The translations under genes were made by a program, and so were the position numbers. Shown in pieces: positions 20,026 to 28,980 of a stretch of DNA of 64,000 nucleotides. The notes beneath the pieces were generated by a model. The model did no database searches and was not told the DNA's origin. It saw only the letters and a program-made list of their open reading frames with translations. The DNA is from Apilactobacillus kunkeei DSM 12361 = ATCC 700308. GTDB taxonomy: Bacteria; Bacillota; Bacilli; Lactobacillales; Lactobacillaceae. Position 1 is the first letter of the stretch. Every line of letters starts with the position of its first letter. Location: assembly GCF_001281265.1 (NCBI RefSeq), contig NZ_JXDB01000011.1:1-64000 (forward strand), in the 5' to 3' direction.

Positions 20026-20817
20026 CTATTTCCCCAAAAGCTTCTTAAAGAATATAGAAGCTGCGCTTTCTTTCTTAACTCTATCTATATTTCCAATTTC
20101 CATTATTTCGCCGTTCCATACCTTTTCAGCGTTTTGTTCATATTTCAAGGCAACGTCTTTGCCCTTCTTTTCTGCCAAGCGGTCAAATGCTTCCTTCATT
20201 CTAAAGCGACGACCCTCCATGTTATGGGCATCGGATGAAAACATGAAACCAAGACCTGCATCAACAATTTTGTCTGTAAAACGTTGAATGGTTGAACCAA
20301 AACCACCGACATAACTGGTAGCGGTGATTTGGGTTAAACATCCCTGACTGACTAAATCAAATAGGATGTCTGGATCTTGTTGAATGCCGTGATTACGTTC
20401 TGGATGAACGATGATTGGTACAATTCCCTTTACCTTCAATTCAAAAATCATGTTTTCTGCATATTCGGGCACCCCACTGTGTGGGAATTCAAGCATCATA
20501 TACTTCTTGTTAGCGCCGTCAGCGTACAACACATCATCTTCATCAATATCTTTTAAAAGATCCCCGTTGATGTGAACTTCTTGTCCCGGGCGTAACTCAA
20601 TACCGATATTATTATCGTTAAAGGTCTTTTGTAAGTTTTCAACCGCTATTTCAATGTCTTTTCTGTGATTTATATATTCGCCATCCATGTGATGGGGAGT
20701 TAGTAGAATTTTATTGATCCCCTCCGCCTCGGCTTCTCGTGCCATATCCAGAGCCATACTAATAGTCTTTGCCCCATCATCTACAGATGGCAACATGTGA
20801 CAATGTAAATCAATCAT
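20026..20817 (-). CDS. cpsB: Tyrosine-protein phosphatase CpsB/Wzb-like (PHP family)
   Basis: 263 residues beginning MIDLHCHMLPSVDDGAK, the metal-binding HxH of PHP phosphatases, with further metal ligands in LTPHHMDGEY, VHPERNHG and SSDAHN. It dephosphorylates the BY-kinase CpsD and so sets the polymerisation cycle. The gene is 10 bases from cpsD; GGAG lies 8 bases before ATG. Confidence 0.95.
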   Translation of the reverse strand: MIDLHCHMLPSVDDGAKTISMALDMAREAEAEGINKILLTPHHMDGEYINHRKDIEIAVENLQKTFNDNNIGIELRPGQEVHINGDLLKDIDEDDVLYADGANKKYMMLEFPHSGVPEYAENMIFELKVKGIVPIIVHPERNHGIQQDPDILFDLVSQGCLTQITATSYVGGFGSTIQRFTDKIVDAGLGFMFSSDAHNMEGRRFRMKEAFDRLAEKKGKDVALKYEQNAEKVWNGEIMEIGNIDRVKKESAASIFFKKLLGK

Positions 20818-20827
20818 TTAATAACTC

Positions 20828-21547
20828 CTACTTTGAATAATAGTAATAGTAATCGTTGGTCATGTTGTCCTTAGACATGTTCATCACAGCACCTAGGATG
20901 TTGGCGTTAACCTTCTTTAATTGTTCTACGGCCATCTTGGCACGCTTCTTTTCTGTCACGCCTTGTGGCAATACGAAAATGGTACCGTCAACTGTTGTAG
21001 ATACGATTGATGCATCAGTCATTGTGTTAACTGGTGGGACATCAACAATTACCAAGTCGTTTGGCTTGTTGAACTTATTGATAATATCAACAATCTTGCG
21101 GTTTCCTAGTAATGCGGATGCATTTGGTGGAATTGGACCACTGGTAATTACGTTTAGGTTATCGATTGAAGTGTATTTGATAGTGTCTTCAATTGTTGAG
21201 TTACCAGATAAGATGGTTGATAACCCCTTTTGATTGCTGATGTTAAAGCTCTTGTGAACGGTAGGCCTTCTCATATCAGCATCAACTAAAACAACGTTTC
21301 TACCTTGCTTAGCATAAGTAACAGCTAAATTGGCACTGAATGTTGACTTACCTTCTGAAGGATCACTTGACGTCACCATAATGCTCTTTAAATCACCATT
21401 GATGTTGGCGAATGAAATATTAGTCATTACGGTTCTGAATTGTTCAGATACTGATGATGTTGGGTACAATTCAGCTACCAAATTAACCCCAAATTTGGAA
21501 CTGTCATCATTTAATTTTTTCTTTGGACTCTTATTAAATAATCCCAT
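20828..21547 (-). CDS. cpsD: Capsular polysaccharide tyrosine autokinase CpsD
   Basis: 239 residues, BY-kinase. Walker A TSSDPSEGKST (about 59-69), Walker A' VVLVDADMRRP (about 85-95), Walker B DLVIVDVPP (about 156-164) and a C-terminal tyrosine cluster (NDYYYYYSK) that is the autophosphorylation site. As in other Firmicutes the membrane activator is the separate protein CpsC encoded just upstream. Confidence 0.96.
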   Translation of the reverse strand: MGLFNKSPKKKLNDDSSKFGVNLVAELYPTSSVSEQFRTVMTNISFANINGDLKSIMVTSSDPSEGKSTFSANLAVTYAKQGRNVVLVDADMRRPTVHKSFNISNQKGLSTILSGNSTIEDTIKYTSIDNLNVITSGPIPPNASALLGNRKIVDIINKFNKPNDLVIVDVPPVNTMTDASIVSTTVDGTIFVLPQGVTEKKRAKMAVEQLKKVNANILGAVMNMSKDNMTNDYYYYYSK

Positions 21548-21559
21548 TACACTCTTCCT

Positions 21560-22270
21560 TTATTTCTTAATTTGTTTACTGATAGTTTGCATATCAATGT
21601 CACTGATTGTTCCTAGGTTAATTAGGCCTAAGTCCTTTTCAATAAAGTCAGTAGTAGATATTGTCTTATCGTTGAATTCACCTAGTAGTGCTAAGAACAT
21701 TCCTAAGATAATACCAACCAGTGCACCAGCTAGTAGGCTAATCCCCTTCTTAGGGAAGATTGGCTTCTTGATTTCTCTAGCCTTTGAAATAATTGAAACG
21801 TTATTTACGTTCATAATGTTCTTGATTTTGGATTTAAAGGTAGAAGCAGTAATGTTAGCGATTCTAGCCGCTTGATTTGCATCGTGAGAAGTAACATTGA
21901 TGTTAATAACTTGTGAATTTGTGTCAGTTGAAACATTTAATTCACTGTCCTTATAAATCTTGTTACCAACCTTATGCTTCACTGAATTACCAACTGTTTG
22001 ACTGCTTAAAATACTTTTATATGTATTAACTAGTTGCAAGTCGGTAGATTGAATTTGTTGTTGTTCTGCTGCTTGAGTATCACGATCCAATCTTTGACTA
22101 ACGATAATTTCTGATGTCGCTTGGTATTTTGGTTTTACGACAAAGAATACTCCGATTGCAAAAACCAATACTGTAACTACAACCGTAGAAATTATCAATT
22201 TGATATGTTTAGACAAAATACGAAAGATTTTGTTTAATTCTTCTAAAGAATTAGTTTCTTGTTTCTCCAC
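21560..22270 (-). CDS. cpsC: Wzz/CpsC-type chain length determinant and kinase activator
   Basis: 236 residues. Two membrane segments (about 25-48 and 176-198) flank an extracytoplasmic domain with coiled-coil-like residues; a proline-rich KKPIFPKKG precedes the second membrane helix, typical of Wzz. The cytoplasmic tail would contact CpsD. Start is GTG after GAAGGGTG. It is the first gene of the exopolysaccharide operon. Confidence 0.93.
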   Translation of the reverse strand: MEKQETNSLEELNKIFRILSKHIKLIISTVVVTVLVFAIGVFFVVKPKYQATSEIIVSQRLDRDTQAAEQQQIQSTDLQLVNTYKSILSSQTVGNSVKHKVGNKIYKDSELNVSTDTNSQVININVTSHDANQAARIANITASTFKSKIKNIMNVNNVSIISKAREIKKPIFPKKGISLLAGALVGIILGMFLALLGEFNDKTISTTDFIEKDLGLINLGTISDIDMQTISKQIKK

Positions 22271-22334
22271 TGTAAAGCACCCTTCTATTAGTTATTTTAA
22301 ATAGCTGCATTAATTAAACTATAAACAATTGTTC

Positions 22335-22340
22335 ATTATA
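22335..22340 (-). promoter_or_regulatory. Probable -10 element of the exopolysaccharide operon
   Basis: TATAAT in GATGATATAATG, 65 bases before the cpsC start. No clear -35 is visible at 17 bases, so the promoter may need an activator or have a weak -35. Confidence 0.45.
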
Positions 22341-22449
22341 TCATCTTAAAAACGCTAAAAAAGGGAACTAGACAAATATAACTGTAGTCTAATTAAGATT
22401 TAAACGTTTTATAACTCAATTTAAATTTTCCTTTTTTGAACAGATGTAT

Positions 22450-22485
22450 AAAAAAAGATACGACAAAAATGTCGTATCTTTTTTA
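22450..22485 (-). terminator. Terminator of the LCP ligase gene
   Basis: AAAAAAGATACGAC / GTCGTATCTTTTTT hairpin, 9 bases after the LCP stop, separating it from the exopolysaccharide operon. Confidence 0.9.
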
Positions 22486-22493
22486 TTTTTTAT

Positions 22494-23471
22494 TTAATCT
22501 TTCAAGCTTTCGTTGATTAGGCTAGAAATTCGGTTTTGTTCGGTACCGGAAACATCTTGGAATGATACACCGTCCAGCATTTCACCGGTTCCATGTGCGT
22601 AATCACTCTTAATGTTTTTATTAGTGCCCCTGTAATGCAATGCTAATTGAAGCATGTCGCTCATGGTCAAATTAGTTTTCAAGTTATGAGAAATTGAGTT
22701 TAAAAAGTCGGAATTAATCACAGTTTTGTATGAGATGGCCTTCTTCATTAAGGCTTCTAATACTAATCTTTGTCTGTATTGACGACCGTAATCACCTTGT
22801 GGATCTTGGTATCTCATGTTGGAGAACCACATTGCTTTGTTTCCATCCATGTGTTCTAGCTTACCCTTAGTATAGTGTTGGCCTTCATAACTAAATGTTA
22901 ATGGAGAAACAACATCGACTCCGCCCACTTGATCGATAGCCTTCTTAAGTCCACCTAGACTCAAAGTAACGTAGTAGTCGACTGGAATACTGAAGTGACT
23001 TTCGATGGCATTAATTGCTTCTTTGGAACCACCGTAAGTGTATGCAGCATTGATCTTTGATGGTGAGTATTGTGGGAAATCAGGTAAATTAACCTTCATA
23101 TCACGTGGGATACTTACCATTGTAGTTGTATTGGTCTTTGGATTTAAGGTCACAATCATCATACTATCTGTACGACCCTTGTCACTTCTACCATCGAAAT
23201 CGGTATCGGTACCCATAAATAGTAATGATACTGGTTTTTCAGACTTCAAAAGTGAATCGGCATCCCTAACCGTTTTCGCTCCAGAGGGTTGATATACTGC
23301 ATCAGCGGTCTTTTTCACGTTATGGTAAGCAGCAAATGCACCTACTCCCAATAACACAATCAATAACGCAATAATCCATAAAACAACTTTTTTCCAAGTC
23401 TTCATGTGTTTCTTGGATGTACTTTTGTTGTTTCTTCGACTCATGTTTTCGTCGTTATTCAAAACACTCAC
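22494..23471 (-). CDS. LytR-CpsA-Psr family cell wall polymer ligase
   Basis: 325 residues. A Lys/Arg-rich cytoplasmic N-terminus, one membrane helix (about 28-48) and an extracellular LCP domain containing LLFMGTDTDFDGRSDKGRTD (about 82-101), MVSIPRDMKVNLP and KINAAYTYGG, the pyrophosphate- and polyprenyl-binding blocks. LCP proteins move finished polymers from undecaprenyl phosphate to peptidoglycan. Here the neighbour suggests exopolysaccharide or capsule attachment. The start is GTG at 23471; a TTG four codons later is an alternative. It is a separate transcription unit with its own terminator. Confidence 0.93.
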   Translation of the reverse strand: MSVLNNDENMSRRNNKSTSKKHMKTWKKVVLWIIALLIVLLGVGAFAAYHNVKKTADAVYQPSGAKTVRDADSLLKSEKPVSLLFMGTDTDFDGRSDKGRTDSMMIVTLNPKTNTTTMVSIPRDMKVNLPDFPQYSPSKINAAYTYGGSKEAINAIESHFSIPVDYYVTLSLGGLKKAIDQVGGVDVVSPLTFSYEGQHYTKGKLEHMDGNKAMWFSNMRYQDPQGDYGRQYRQRLVLEALMKKAISYKTVINSDFLNSISHNLKTNLTMSDMLQLALHYRGTNKNIKSDYAHGTGEMLDGVSFQDVSGTEQNRISSLINESLKD

Positions 23472-23569
23472 TCTTTTCTTTCATAATTAATATTCATAAT
23501 TTCCGTGAACAATTATACATCAATAATTTTTGCATAATCCACTTAACTCCTAATTCTATATGCCTATAA

Positions 23570-23662
23570 TTACAAATTCAAGACTGGAAAAATCATGTAG
23601 ATACCAAAAGCCATGACAATTAATGAAAGAATAATTACGATTTTTTTGTAAATTCCCTTCAT
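23570..23662 (-). CDS. 30-residue membrane protein after the Nramp-like gene
   Basis: ATG at 23662 starts 6 bases after the stop of the Nramp-like gene. The product is MKGIYKKIVIILSLIVMAFG followed by a short tail ending PVLNL: two Lys-rich positives, then one membrane helix. There is no strong Shine-Dalgarno of its own, so translation would rely on coupling. The amino-acid pattern (basic start, single helix) looks real, but it could be chance. Confidence 0.45.
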   Translation of the reverse strand: MKGIYKKIVIILSLIVMAFGIYMIFPVLNL

Positions 23663-23668
23663 TTTGTA

Positions 23669-24850
23669 TCAATCTGGCAACGCCTTGGTCTCAAGCATTA
23701 ATAGAAATCCTAGTACAATTGGTACCATTAAGGCGTTAATTACTTCGACGGTAATTGCGATTGAAACTAAGTCCTCATTGAACAATACCAACAAGGCGCT
23801 GACAATTAATACCAATGAATACATTGAATAAAATCCCAGATTGGAACGATTAATGCGTTCGTTTAAACTGTGTTTCCAATCCAATACTTCAGTCATGCCC
23901 CATGTTCCGGCTAGAACAACCACAATGGCAGCAACCAATGCCCCACCTAGGATACTTGATCCCATAATTGCTTTAGCGGGTGCCATCCCGATATATCTAC
24001 CGATTGAGGTTACCAAGTCACCAACGGTTTCTTCGGTGGCATGAAGTTGACTATGAAACACGGTCGCAGCAAATAATACGATGAAACCAATCATAATTCC
24101 TTGAGTAATAAAGGTTCCCACCATTGTATCTGTCTGTTCCTTTTTAATCATGTGACGCTTTAGCCCCTTATCAACTACTGCACTTTGTTGGTAAAAAATC
24201 ATCCATGGCATAATTACTGCACCAACGTTTGCGGCTACCAGATATACATAGCCATCGTCGTGGATTGGAATCGATTGAATTCCGTTCATGATTGAATCCA
24301 TGTTTGGATGCACCATGAAAATCCCGATGACAAATGCTAATTCAAACAAACCAAAGATAATCCCAATCTTTTCAACTCGACGGTAACTACCTAAGAAGGC
24401 AATTAGGATTAGGCCAAAAGCACTTAGAGGGACTGTAATCCATTTGGAAATTCCAAACAATTCACCGACTCCGGCAATTCCGATAAACTCGGTCAAAAGT
24501 GCTCCAATCGTTGAAATCATTAAGGTAATTGCTGAGACATATGCCCAAAATTTGCCAAAGTATTCGCGGATTAATTCACCGTGACCCTTCTTTGTGACGA
24601 TTCCTAATCGAACCGTCATTTCTTGTACCATAAATAGAATTGGAATTAACAACAACTGAGGTAAAATCATGGAATAACCATAACTAGCTCCGGACTGTGC
24701 CGCCGTAATTAAGCACCCTGCATCGGTATCGGCAAGCATAACAATCAACCCCGGGCCAATCACAATTAACCACTTTTTTAACTCCAACCAAAACCGTTTC
24801 AAACGATCGCTCAAAGTGTCGTTAATTTCTGAATCTATTCTTTCTTTCAT
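23669..24850 (-). CDS. Divergent Nramp (SLC11)-family metal ion transporter
   Basis: 393 residues from ATG at 24850 (GAAAGGAT upstream), 11 predicted membrane segments. The TM1 site that normally reads DPGN is here DTDAG (ADTDAGCLITAAQSGASYGY), and the TM6 site that normally reads MPH reads IMPWMIFYQQS. Changes at exactly these metal-binding positions set it apart from classical Mn/Fe carriers and resemble the Nramp-related group that includes Mg2+ carriers. Substrate therefore uncertain. It is a single gene apart from the small ORF after it. Confidence 0.82.
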   Translation of the reverse strand: MKERIDSEINDTLSDRLKRFWLELKKWLIVIGPGLIVMLADTDAGCLITAAQSGASYGYSMILPQLLLIPILFMVQEMTVRLGIVTKKGHGELIREYFGKFWAYVSAITLMISTIGALLTEFIGIAGVGELFGISKWITVPLSAFGLILIAFLGSYRRVEKIGIIFGLFELAFVIGIFMVHPNMDSIMNGIQSIPIHDDGYVYLVAANVGAVIMPWMIFYQQSAVVDKGLKRHMIKKEQTDTMVGTFITQGIMIGFIVLFAATVFHSQLHATEETVGDLVTSIGRYIGMAPAKAIMGSSILGGALVAAIVVVLAGTWGMTEVLDWKHSLNERINRSNLGFYSMYSLVLIVSALLVLFNEDLVSIAITVEVINALMVPIVLGFLLMLETKALPD

Positions 24851-24924
24851 CAATGAGTATCCTTTCAATTTATTTATCACTCTCAACAGTCAGGGTATTC
24901 AATTGTACAAAAAAAATTTCCAAT

Positions 24925-24960
24925 AAAAAAGGGTTGTTATTTTTCATAACAACCCCTTTA
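24925..24960 (-). terminator. Terminator of the GT-C transferase gene
   Basis: AAAAGGGTTGTTAT / ATAACAACCCCTTT hairpin directly after the stop of the 24962-26329 gene. Confidence 0.88.
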
Positions 24961-24961
24961 T

Positions 24962-26329
24962 CTATTTACTTGAACTTTGATCAACGTTATCAAACAACCC
25001 GTAGAATAGCTTTTGATTATCTTTTCCTAGGATTCTAGCAACGTTGAAATTTTTAATATAAACACGTTTATTAATTGATTTAATATAAACCGTTTTTTCA
25101 ACAATTGAATTCGGACTTTGGTTTGGATTTAGGTGAATCACATTATTTGGATTTTCCTTATATTGCTCAACTGAATCCGCTAAATTGTAACTTGGCATGA
25201 TGTAATTATTGAATTGATTACTGCCTAGGAAGCCAACGTTCATTCCAATAATGATGGTTAGTCCCACCGCCAATATCGATGTCATAAAGTAATTAGACAA
25301 ACGACTCAGTGGCTTCTTCATCATTTGAGACACAATCGTCATCATGAAGAAGATGACCACTGCATATGCTGGATAAGCGTATCTTGCAATGTAAATTGGT
25401 CTTACCGCTACAGAAATTGCAATCCCAGTCAAAGTGGTTAATACGAAGACCAACAGTACAATTGTAAGTGTTGATTTGAACTTCTTGGACATGTTTAGAT
25501 ATGCCCAAATCGTTGGATAGATTAGTAATACCATAAAGGCAATCGCATAGTATTGACCACCGTTGTCGGTAAAGACATCCGCAAATAAGTTTACAAAATT
25601 ATTGATGATGTTATCGACGTTGACCGGTGGAATCCAATAAGAAGATGACACCTGTTGGGCTTGTGCAAATGCGACAACTCCCCATGGAACAAACATTACT
25701 AAAAATACGACAATCCCACGTAGAATGGCGTTTCCATCGTATCTATTAAATTGGAATTTAACGAAGTATAAGAACAGCATCCATCCCGCTGCAACGGCCG
25801 CAAAGTAATGGGTATATGATGCAAACGACGCAAAGATGACCGCTAAGAAAATGTGACCAATCTTCTGCGAATTATCGTAGTGCTGCAATTGATTCAATAC
25901 CAACGCTAGAAACAGTGCAGCTAGAGCGTACATTCTAATCTGCGTAGAGTATCTCATAATACTTGGTGCTAAGAAAAATCCCGCCCATTGGATAGCGTTA
26001 GCCCCTGGTACACCCAAGTTTTTTACCGTCTTTGACAGTGTTAAAAACGTTAAGATAGCTAATATGTATGAAAATAATCGCGCAATAATGACCTTAGTGA
26101 ATAACGAATTTGTCCAAAAAGCAGTGATACTCAAGAAGAATCTTAATGCTATATAGTAAAACGGTGGATGCACATCCATCGAATCCAGTCTGATTATATC
26201 CCCGTAGTTATGTCCTACCAATGCCATCGTGAAACTTTCGTCACGCCAAATTGTTGGGTGCATGAAAAATAGCATATATGCAATTGATATTAAAAATAGA
26301 CCCAATGTAAGTTTGGCCTTCTTGTTCAT
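24962..26329 (-). CDS. GT-C fold membrane glycosyltransferase (GT39/ArnT-like)
   Basis: 455 residues with about 10-11 membrane segments. The first extracytoplasmic loop has WRDESFTMAL (about 28-37) with the catalytic acidic pair and DVHPPFYYIALRF (about 52-64), the signature of polyprenyl-phosphate-sugar dependent transferases. It should glycosylate a cell-envelope polymer or protein outside the membrane. A short C-terminal soluble part follows the last helix. AGAGGTG precedes ATG. Confidence 0.87.
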   Translation of the reverse strand: MNKKAKLTLGLFLISIAYMLFFMHPTIWRDESFTMALVGHNYGDIIRLDSMDVHPPFYYIALRFFLSITAFWTNSLFTKVIIARLFSYILAILTFLTLSKTVKNLGVPGANAIQWAGFFLAPSIMRYSTQIRMYALAALFLALVLNQLQHYDNSQKIGHIFLAVIFASFASYTHYFAAVAAGWMLFLYFVKFQFNRYDGNAILRGIVVFLVMFVPWGVVAFAQAQQVSSSYWIPPVNVDNIINNFVNLFADVFTDNGGQYYAIAFMVLLIYPTIWAYLNMSKKFKSTLTIVLLVFVLTTLTGIAISVAVRPIYIARYAYPAYAVVIFFMMTIVSQMMKKPLSRLSNYFMTSILAVGLTIIIGMNVGFLGSNQFNNYIMPSYNLADSVEQYKENPNNVIHLNPNQSPNSIVEKTVYIKSINKRVYIKNFNVARILGKDNQKLFYGLFDNVDQSSSK

Positions 26330-26405
26330 CAGACGATCACACCTCTTTATTTATTACTACTAATTATATCAGAGCTGAGAAGGTGTGTCTTTTTTTGCTA
26401 CTGAA

Positions 26406-26765
26406 TTATTGCACAATCAAAATCTGTTGAATGGATAATACCATTTCGTCGTCTTCGGTCATGATTGTGACCTGGTTGGGCTGCAAATTTATTACAATTC
26501 CGTTTATTACGCTCTTATTTCCATCATCATTAACATAGGTAACCTCCGTCTTTGCGTGGTTTTCACCCTTGTGTTCTAGTTCCTCGTGAACACTTTGAAA
26601 ATCCATATACATAAAGCTATCGTCGAACGATTCTTTGTGCTCTTTTCTAAGTGCACTAACGTGATCAGAAAGCATGAATCCTTGCCACTTTAGCATTCCC
26701 CTGTCGTGATAGTAATAGTCAAAGAAGTTTTGAACCGTCTTGTCGTCAATGTAGTGATTTAACAA
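26406..26765 (-). CDS. YolD-like protein
   Basis: 119 residues. The DRGMLKWQGFMLSDH block (about 21-35) matches the YolD-like family, whose members sit next to UvrX/DinB polymerases in Firmicutes. The C-terminal half (GIVINLQPNQVTIMTEDDEMVLSIQQI) is beta-rich. It lies 2 bases after the 116-residue gene, in the UvrX transcript. Role in the SOS response is inferred from context; biochemical function unknown. Confidence 0.8.
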   Translation of the reverse strand: MLNHYIDDKTVQNFFDYYYHDRGMLKWQGFMLSDHVSALRKEHKESFDDSFMYMDFQSVHEELEHKGENHAKTEVTYVNDDGNKSVINGIVINLQPNQVTIMTEDDEMVLSIQQILIVQ

Positions 26766-26767
26766 CT

Positions 26768-27094
26768 TTATCCAACCTTTCTTTTGGGACGTTGAATGTA
26801 GGAATTACGACTGTCCCATTTAATCCCTTCAAATCCAGCGAAAACTATGGTTAACTTTAGGTCCTTTTCGATTAGGTTTAGGATTTCTTCCAAGTCAGCA
26901 ATCCAGGTGCTTTCCACGTGATGAAGTGGTGTTACTCGAGTGATGTGACCTGGTTTATATCTAATCATGTAAAAATTAAATTGATGATCGTAGTGATCAA
27001 AAACGACCTTAATTCTGTATTGAACGTTATATTCGCGCTTAAATAATGGTTTTGCTCTATCTAATATTAACTTTGCTGTTTGTTGATTAGTCAT
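26768..27094 (-). CDS. Hypothetical protein in the UvrX cassette
   Basis: 108 residues from the ATG at 27094, chosen because GGAGG is 8 bases upstream; this start overlaps the UvrX stop by 8 bases (ATGACTAA), a sign of coupling. Mixed alpha/beta composition, with YRIKVVFDHYDHQFNFYMIRY near the N-terminus and a very basic end (RPKRKVG). No membrane segment. No family recognised. Its position between the polymerase and YolD suggests a third translesion-associated partner. Confidence 0.75.
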   Translation of the reverse strand: MTNQQTAKLILDRAKPLFKREYNVQYRIKVVFDHYDHQFNFYMIRYKPGHITRVTPLHHVESTWIADLEEILNLIEKDLKLTIVFAGFEGIKWDSRNSYIQRPKRKVG

Positions 27095-28385
27095 ATGCAT
27101 TTCCTCCATTGTGACCACCTACTAATCCGGAACGTTTTAACATTGTCCCACCCTTTTCGAGACTGTGGCCTTTAAAAATAGCAGTGGCGCCAAACTTATC
27201 CCTGATTTCATCCGCTACTTTATCGACTTTTGATTTTTTAATTTGCACTTCTGGGTCATCGAAAATATCTAATTGTTGTGCATTACTGCTGCTTAGTCTG
27301 GTATATGAGACACCGACATTTCTGACCCGTTCGCCGTGCCAATACTTATGAAATAAATCCATGACTGTTCCAACCAATTCACGGTTGTCAGAAGTCGTGG
27401 TAATTTTTTGCTCGTGTGAAATACTGGTCCGATTGCTTCCTTCACTTTCCACGTACGAAAAGCCAAGATAAAGATGAACACAGCTGGTTTGTTTATTTCT
27501 GTGACGCAAACGAGATGCCACCTGTTCGGCAATTTCCGTAATAACCACTTCTAGTTCATGTTTATCCTTGTAGTCCCTTGGTAGGACCTGCGAATTAGAT
27601 AATCCCTTATCCTTGATTGGTACCTTTTGATCTAATTGAGCACGGTCAATTCCCCATGCAATCGCAAAAAGTTGATATCCCATGACTCCGAGGTGTGCCT
27701 TTAATTGGTATGGGTCGGTTCTCGCTAATTCACCTAAGTTGTGAATACCCAGTTTAGCTAGATTTTCAGCGGTATGCTTACCGATACTCCAAATCTTATC
27801 GATGGGTTCAATTGGCCAAACATTCTTGGCAAAAGTGTCATAACTTAGTTGGCCAACTAAATCCTTATTGTGTTTAGCAAACAAGTCCAACGCTAGCTTG
27901 GCCTGCACTGGATTATCACCAATTCCTACTGTCGTATATAGACCAAGACGTTGTCTAACTGTCTTTTGGATTTTTCTGGCTACCTGTGCGGGACTATCCC
28001 CAAACAAGTGCCATGTGTGGGTCAAATCCAAGATGGTCTCGTCAATCGAGTATGGAAAGCAATGCTCTTCATCGGCGAACTCGTGAAAAATTTTATTGAT
28101 TGCCAAATTCTTTTGAATGTACAAATTCATTCTTGGAGGAACCACAATTAATGAATCATCCCAGGGCAAATCACGTTTTCTAGTTACGTTCGTAATGTGG
28201 AATCGCTTCTTTGCAGTTGGTGACGATGCTAAGATTAATCCGCCGTTCGTATTGTCTTGATCAGACATCACCACTAGGCTGGCAGTGAGCGGATTCAAGC
28301 CTAATTGAACACACTCAACACTGGCATAAAACGACTTATTATCAATGACCATAAAAACCCCTTTGGGTTCATTTGAATAATCCAT
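27087..28385 (-). CDS. uvrX: Y-family DNA polymerase (UvrX/UmuC-like)
   Basis: 432 residues. The palm has VFMVIDNKSFYASVE (about 10-24, first catalytic Asp) and PYSIDETILDLT (about 106-117, second Asp/Glu pair). A helix-hairpin-helix region follows (IWSIGKHTAENLAKLGIHNLGEL, about 196-218) and the little-finger domain forms the C-terminal half. It performs error-prone synthesis across lesions. GGAGGAACTCC precedes ATG. A LexA-type box overlaps its promoter. Confidence 0.95.
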   Translation of the reverse strand: MDYSNEPKGVFMVIDNKSFYASVECVQLGLNPLTASLVVMSDQDNTNGGLILASSPTAKKRFHITNVTRKRDLPWDDSLIVVPPRMNLYIQKNLAINKIFHEFADEEHCFPYSIDETILDLTHTWHLFGDSPAQVARKIQKTVRQRLGLYTTVGIGDNPVQAKLALDLFAKHNKDLVGQLSYDTFAKNVWPIEPIDKIWSIGKHTAENLAKLGIHNLGELARTDPYQLKAHLGVMGYQLFAIAWGIDRAQLDQKVPIKDKGLSNSQVLPRDYKDKHELEVVITEIAEQVASRLRHRNKQTSCVHLYLGFSYVESEGSNRTSISHEQKITTTSDNRELVGTVMDLFHKYWHGERVRNVGVSYTRLSSSNAQQLDIFDDPEVQIKKSKVDKVADEIRDKFGATAIFKGHSLEKGGTMLKRSGLVGGHNGGNAYD

Positions 28386-28418
28386 TTGGAGTTCCTCCTT
28401 TCAGTAAAATATATTATA

Positions 28419-28432
28419 CGAACAAACGTTCT
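28419..28432 (-). promoter_or_regulatory. LexA (SOS) box of the uvrX operon
   Basis: CGAACAAACGTTCT matches the Gram-positive LexA consensus CGAACNNNNGTTCG with one mismatch. On the minus strand a TATAAT lies directly downstream, so LexA would cover the promoter 35-50 bases before uvrX. Confidence 0.85.
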
Positions 28433-28446
28433 TTTTTGCAAACAAA

Positions 28447-28475
28447 AAAAACAGACCGTTTTTTTCGATCTGTCA
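28447..28475 (-). terminator. Terminator of the SemiSWEET gene
   Basis: ACAGATCG / CGGTCTGT hairpin followed by eight Ts on the minus strand. Confidence 0.8.
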
Positions 28476-28488
28476 TCATAAGCCTTTT

Positions 28489-28803
28489 TTAATGAATAAA
28501 CACTGTAACAAGTGTTATTAAACCAAAAATAACTCCCGGAACATTTGAAATAATTAAAGGCCAATCTTTATAGGTCTTAAACCAACCGTATAGTGTCCAC
28601 AAGGTAGCATTAATAGTGGCAACAAAAGGTTGGATTGGGCTAACTGGGTTACCAGAAAAGTTTTGTATAATCTCTGGAATGTAAGCGATGTACATTAATG
28701 ATGAAGTAAAGATAGCAACTTTACTCATAATCTTTAGATTACGAATGCGGTTATCAGACACTTCTCTTCGTTGATTCTTTGGAACATAATTATCAATCTT
28801 CAT
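28489..28803 (-). CDS. SemiSWEET sugar transporter
   Basis: 104 residues. A polar N-terminus of about 27 residues precedes three membrane helices forming a single MtN3/PQ-loop unit, with YIAYIPEIIQNFSGN (about 38-52), PVSPIQPFVATINATLWTLYG (about 53-73) and WPLIISNVPGVIFG (about 81-94). SemiSWEETs work as dimers and move sugars down their gradient. GAGGAGATATATACA precedes ATG. Single gene. Confidence 0.88.
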   Translation of the reverse strand: MKIDNYVPKNQRREVSDNRIRNLKIMSKVAIFTSSLMYIAYIPEIIQNFSGNPVSPIQPFVATINATLWTLYGWFKTYKDWPLIISNVPGVIFGLITLVTVFIH

Positions 28804-28942
28804 TGTATATATCTCCTCTATGCATACTGAAAAATTGACAGCTATTTTTGGGTTTATAGTATATTAATATTATATCACTGTCGTTTCAAGAGGTTTATTA
28901 AGAAAAGTATAAAATTGGTTAAACTTCTTTACCAAATTTAAT

Positions 28943-28971
28943 TTGACTTTTTTCTAATCCAGTTTTAATAT
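28943..28971 (+). promoter_or_regulatory. Promoter of brnQ copy 1
   Basis: TTGACT (28943-28948), 17-base spacer, TAATAT (28966-28971), just upstream of the T-box. Confidence 0.6.
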
Positions 28972-28980
28972 AATGAAAAA

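Noticed and set aside
21330-21875. 181-residue plus-strand ORF antisense to cpsC/cpsD
   Set aside because: It overlaps two well supported genes, has no Shine-Dalgarno and its sequence has no recognisable features.
26330-26400. CACACCT / AGGTGTG inverted repeat before the GT-C gene
   Set aside because: One arm is upstream of the likely -10, so it would not be in the transcript; no operator logic is apparent.
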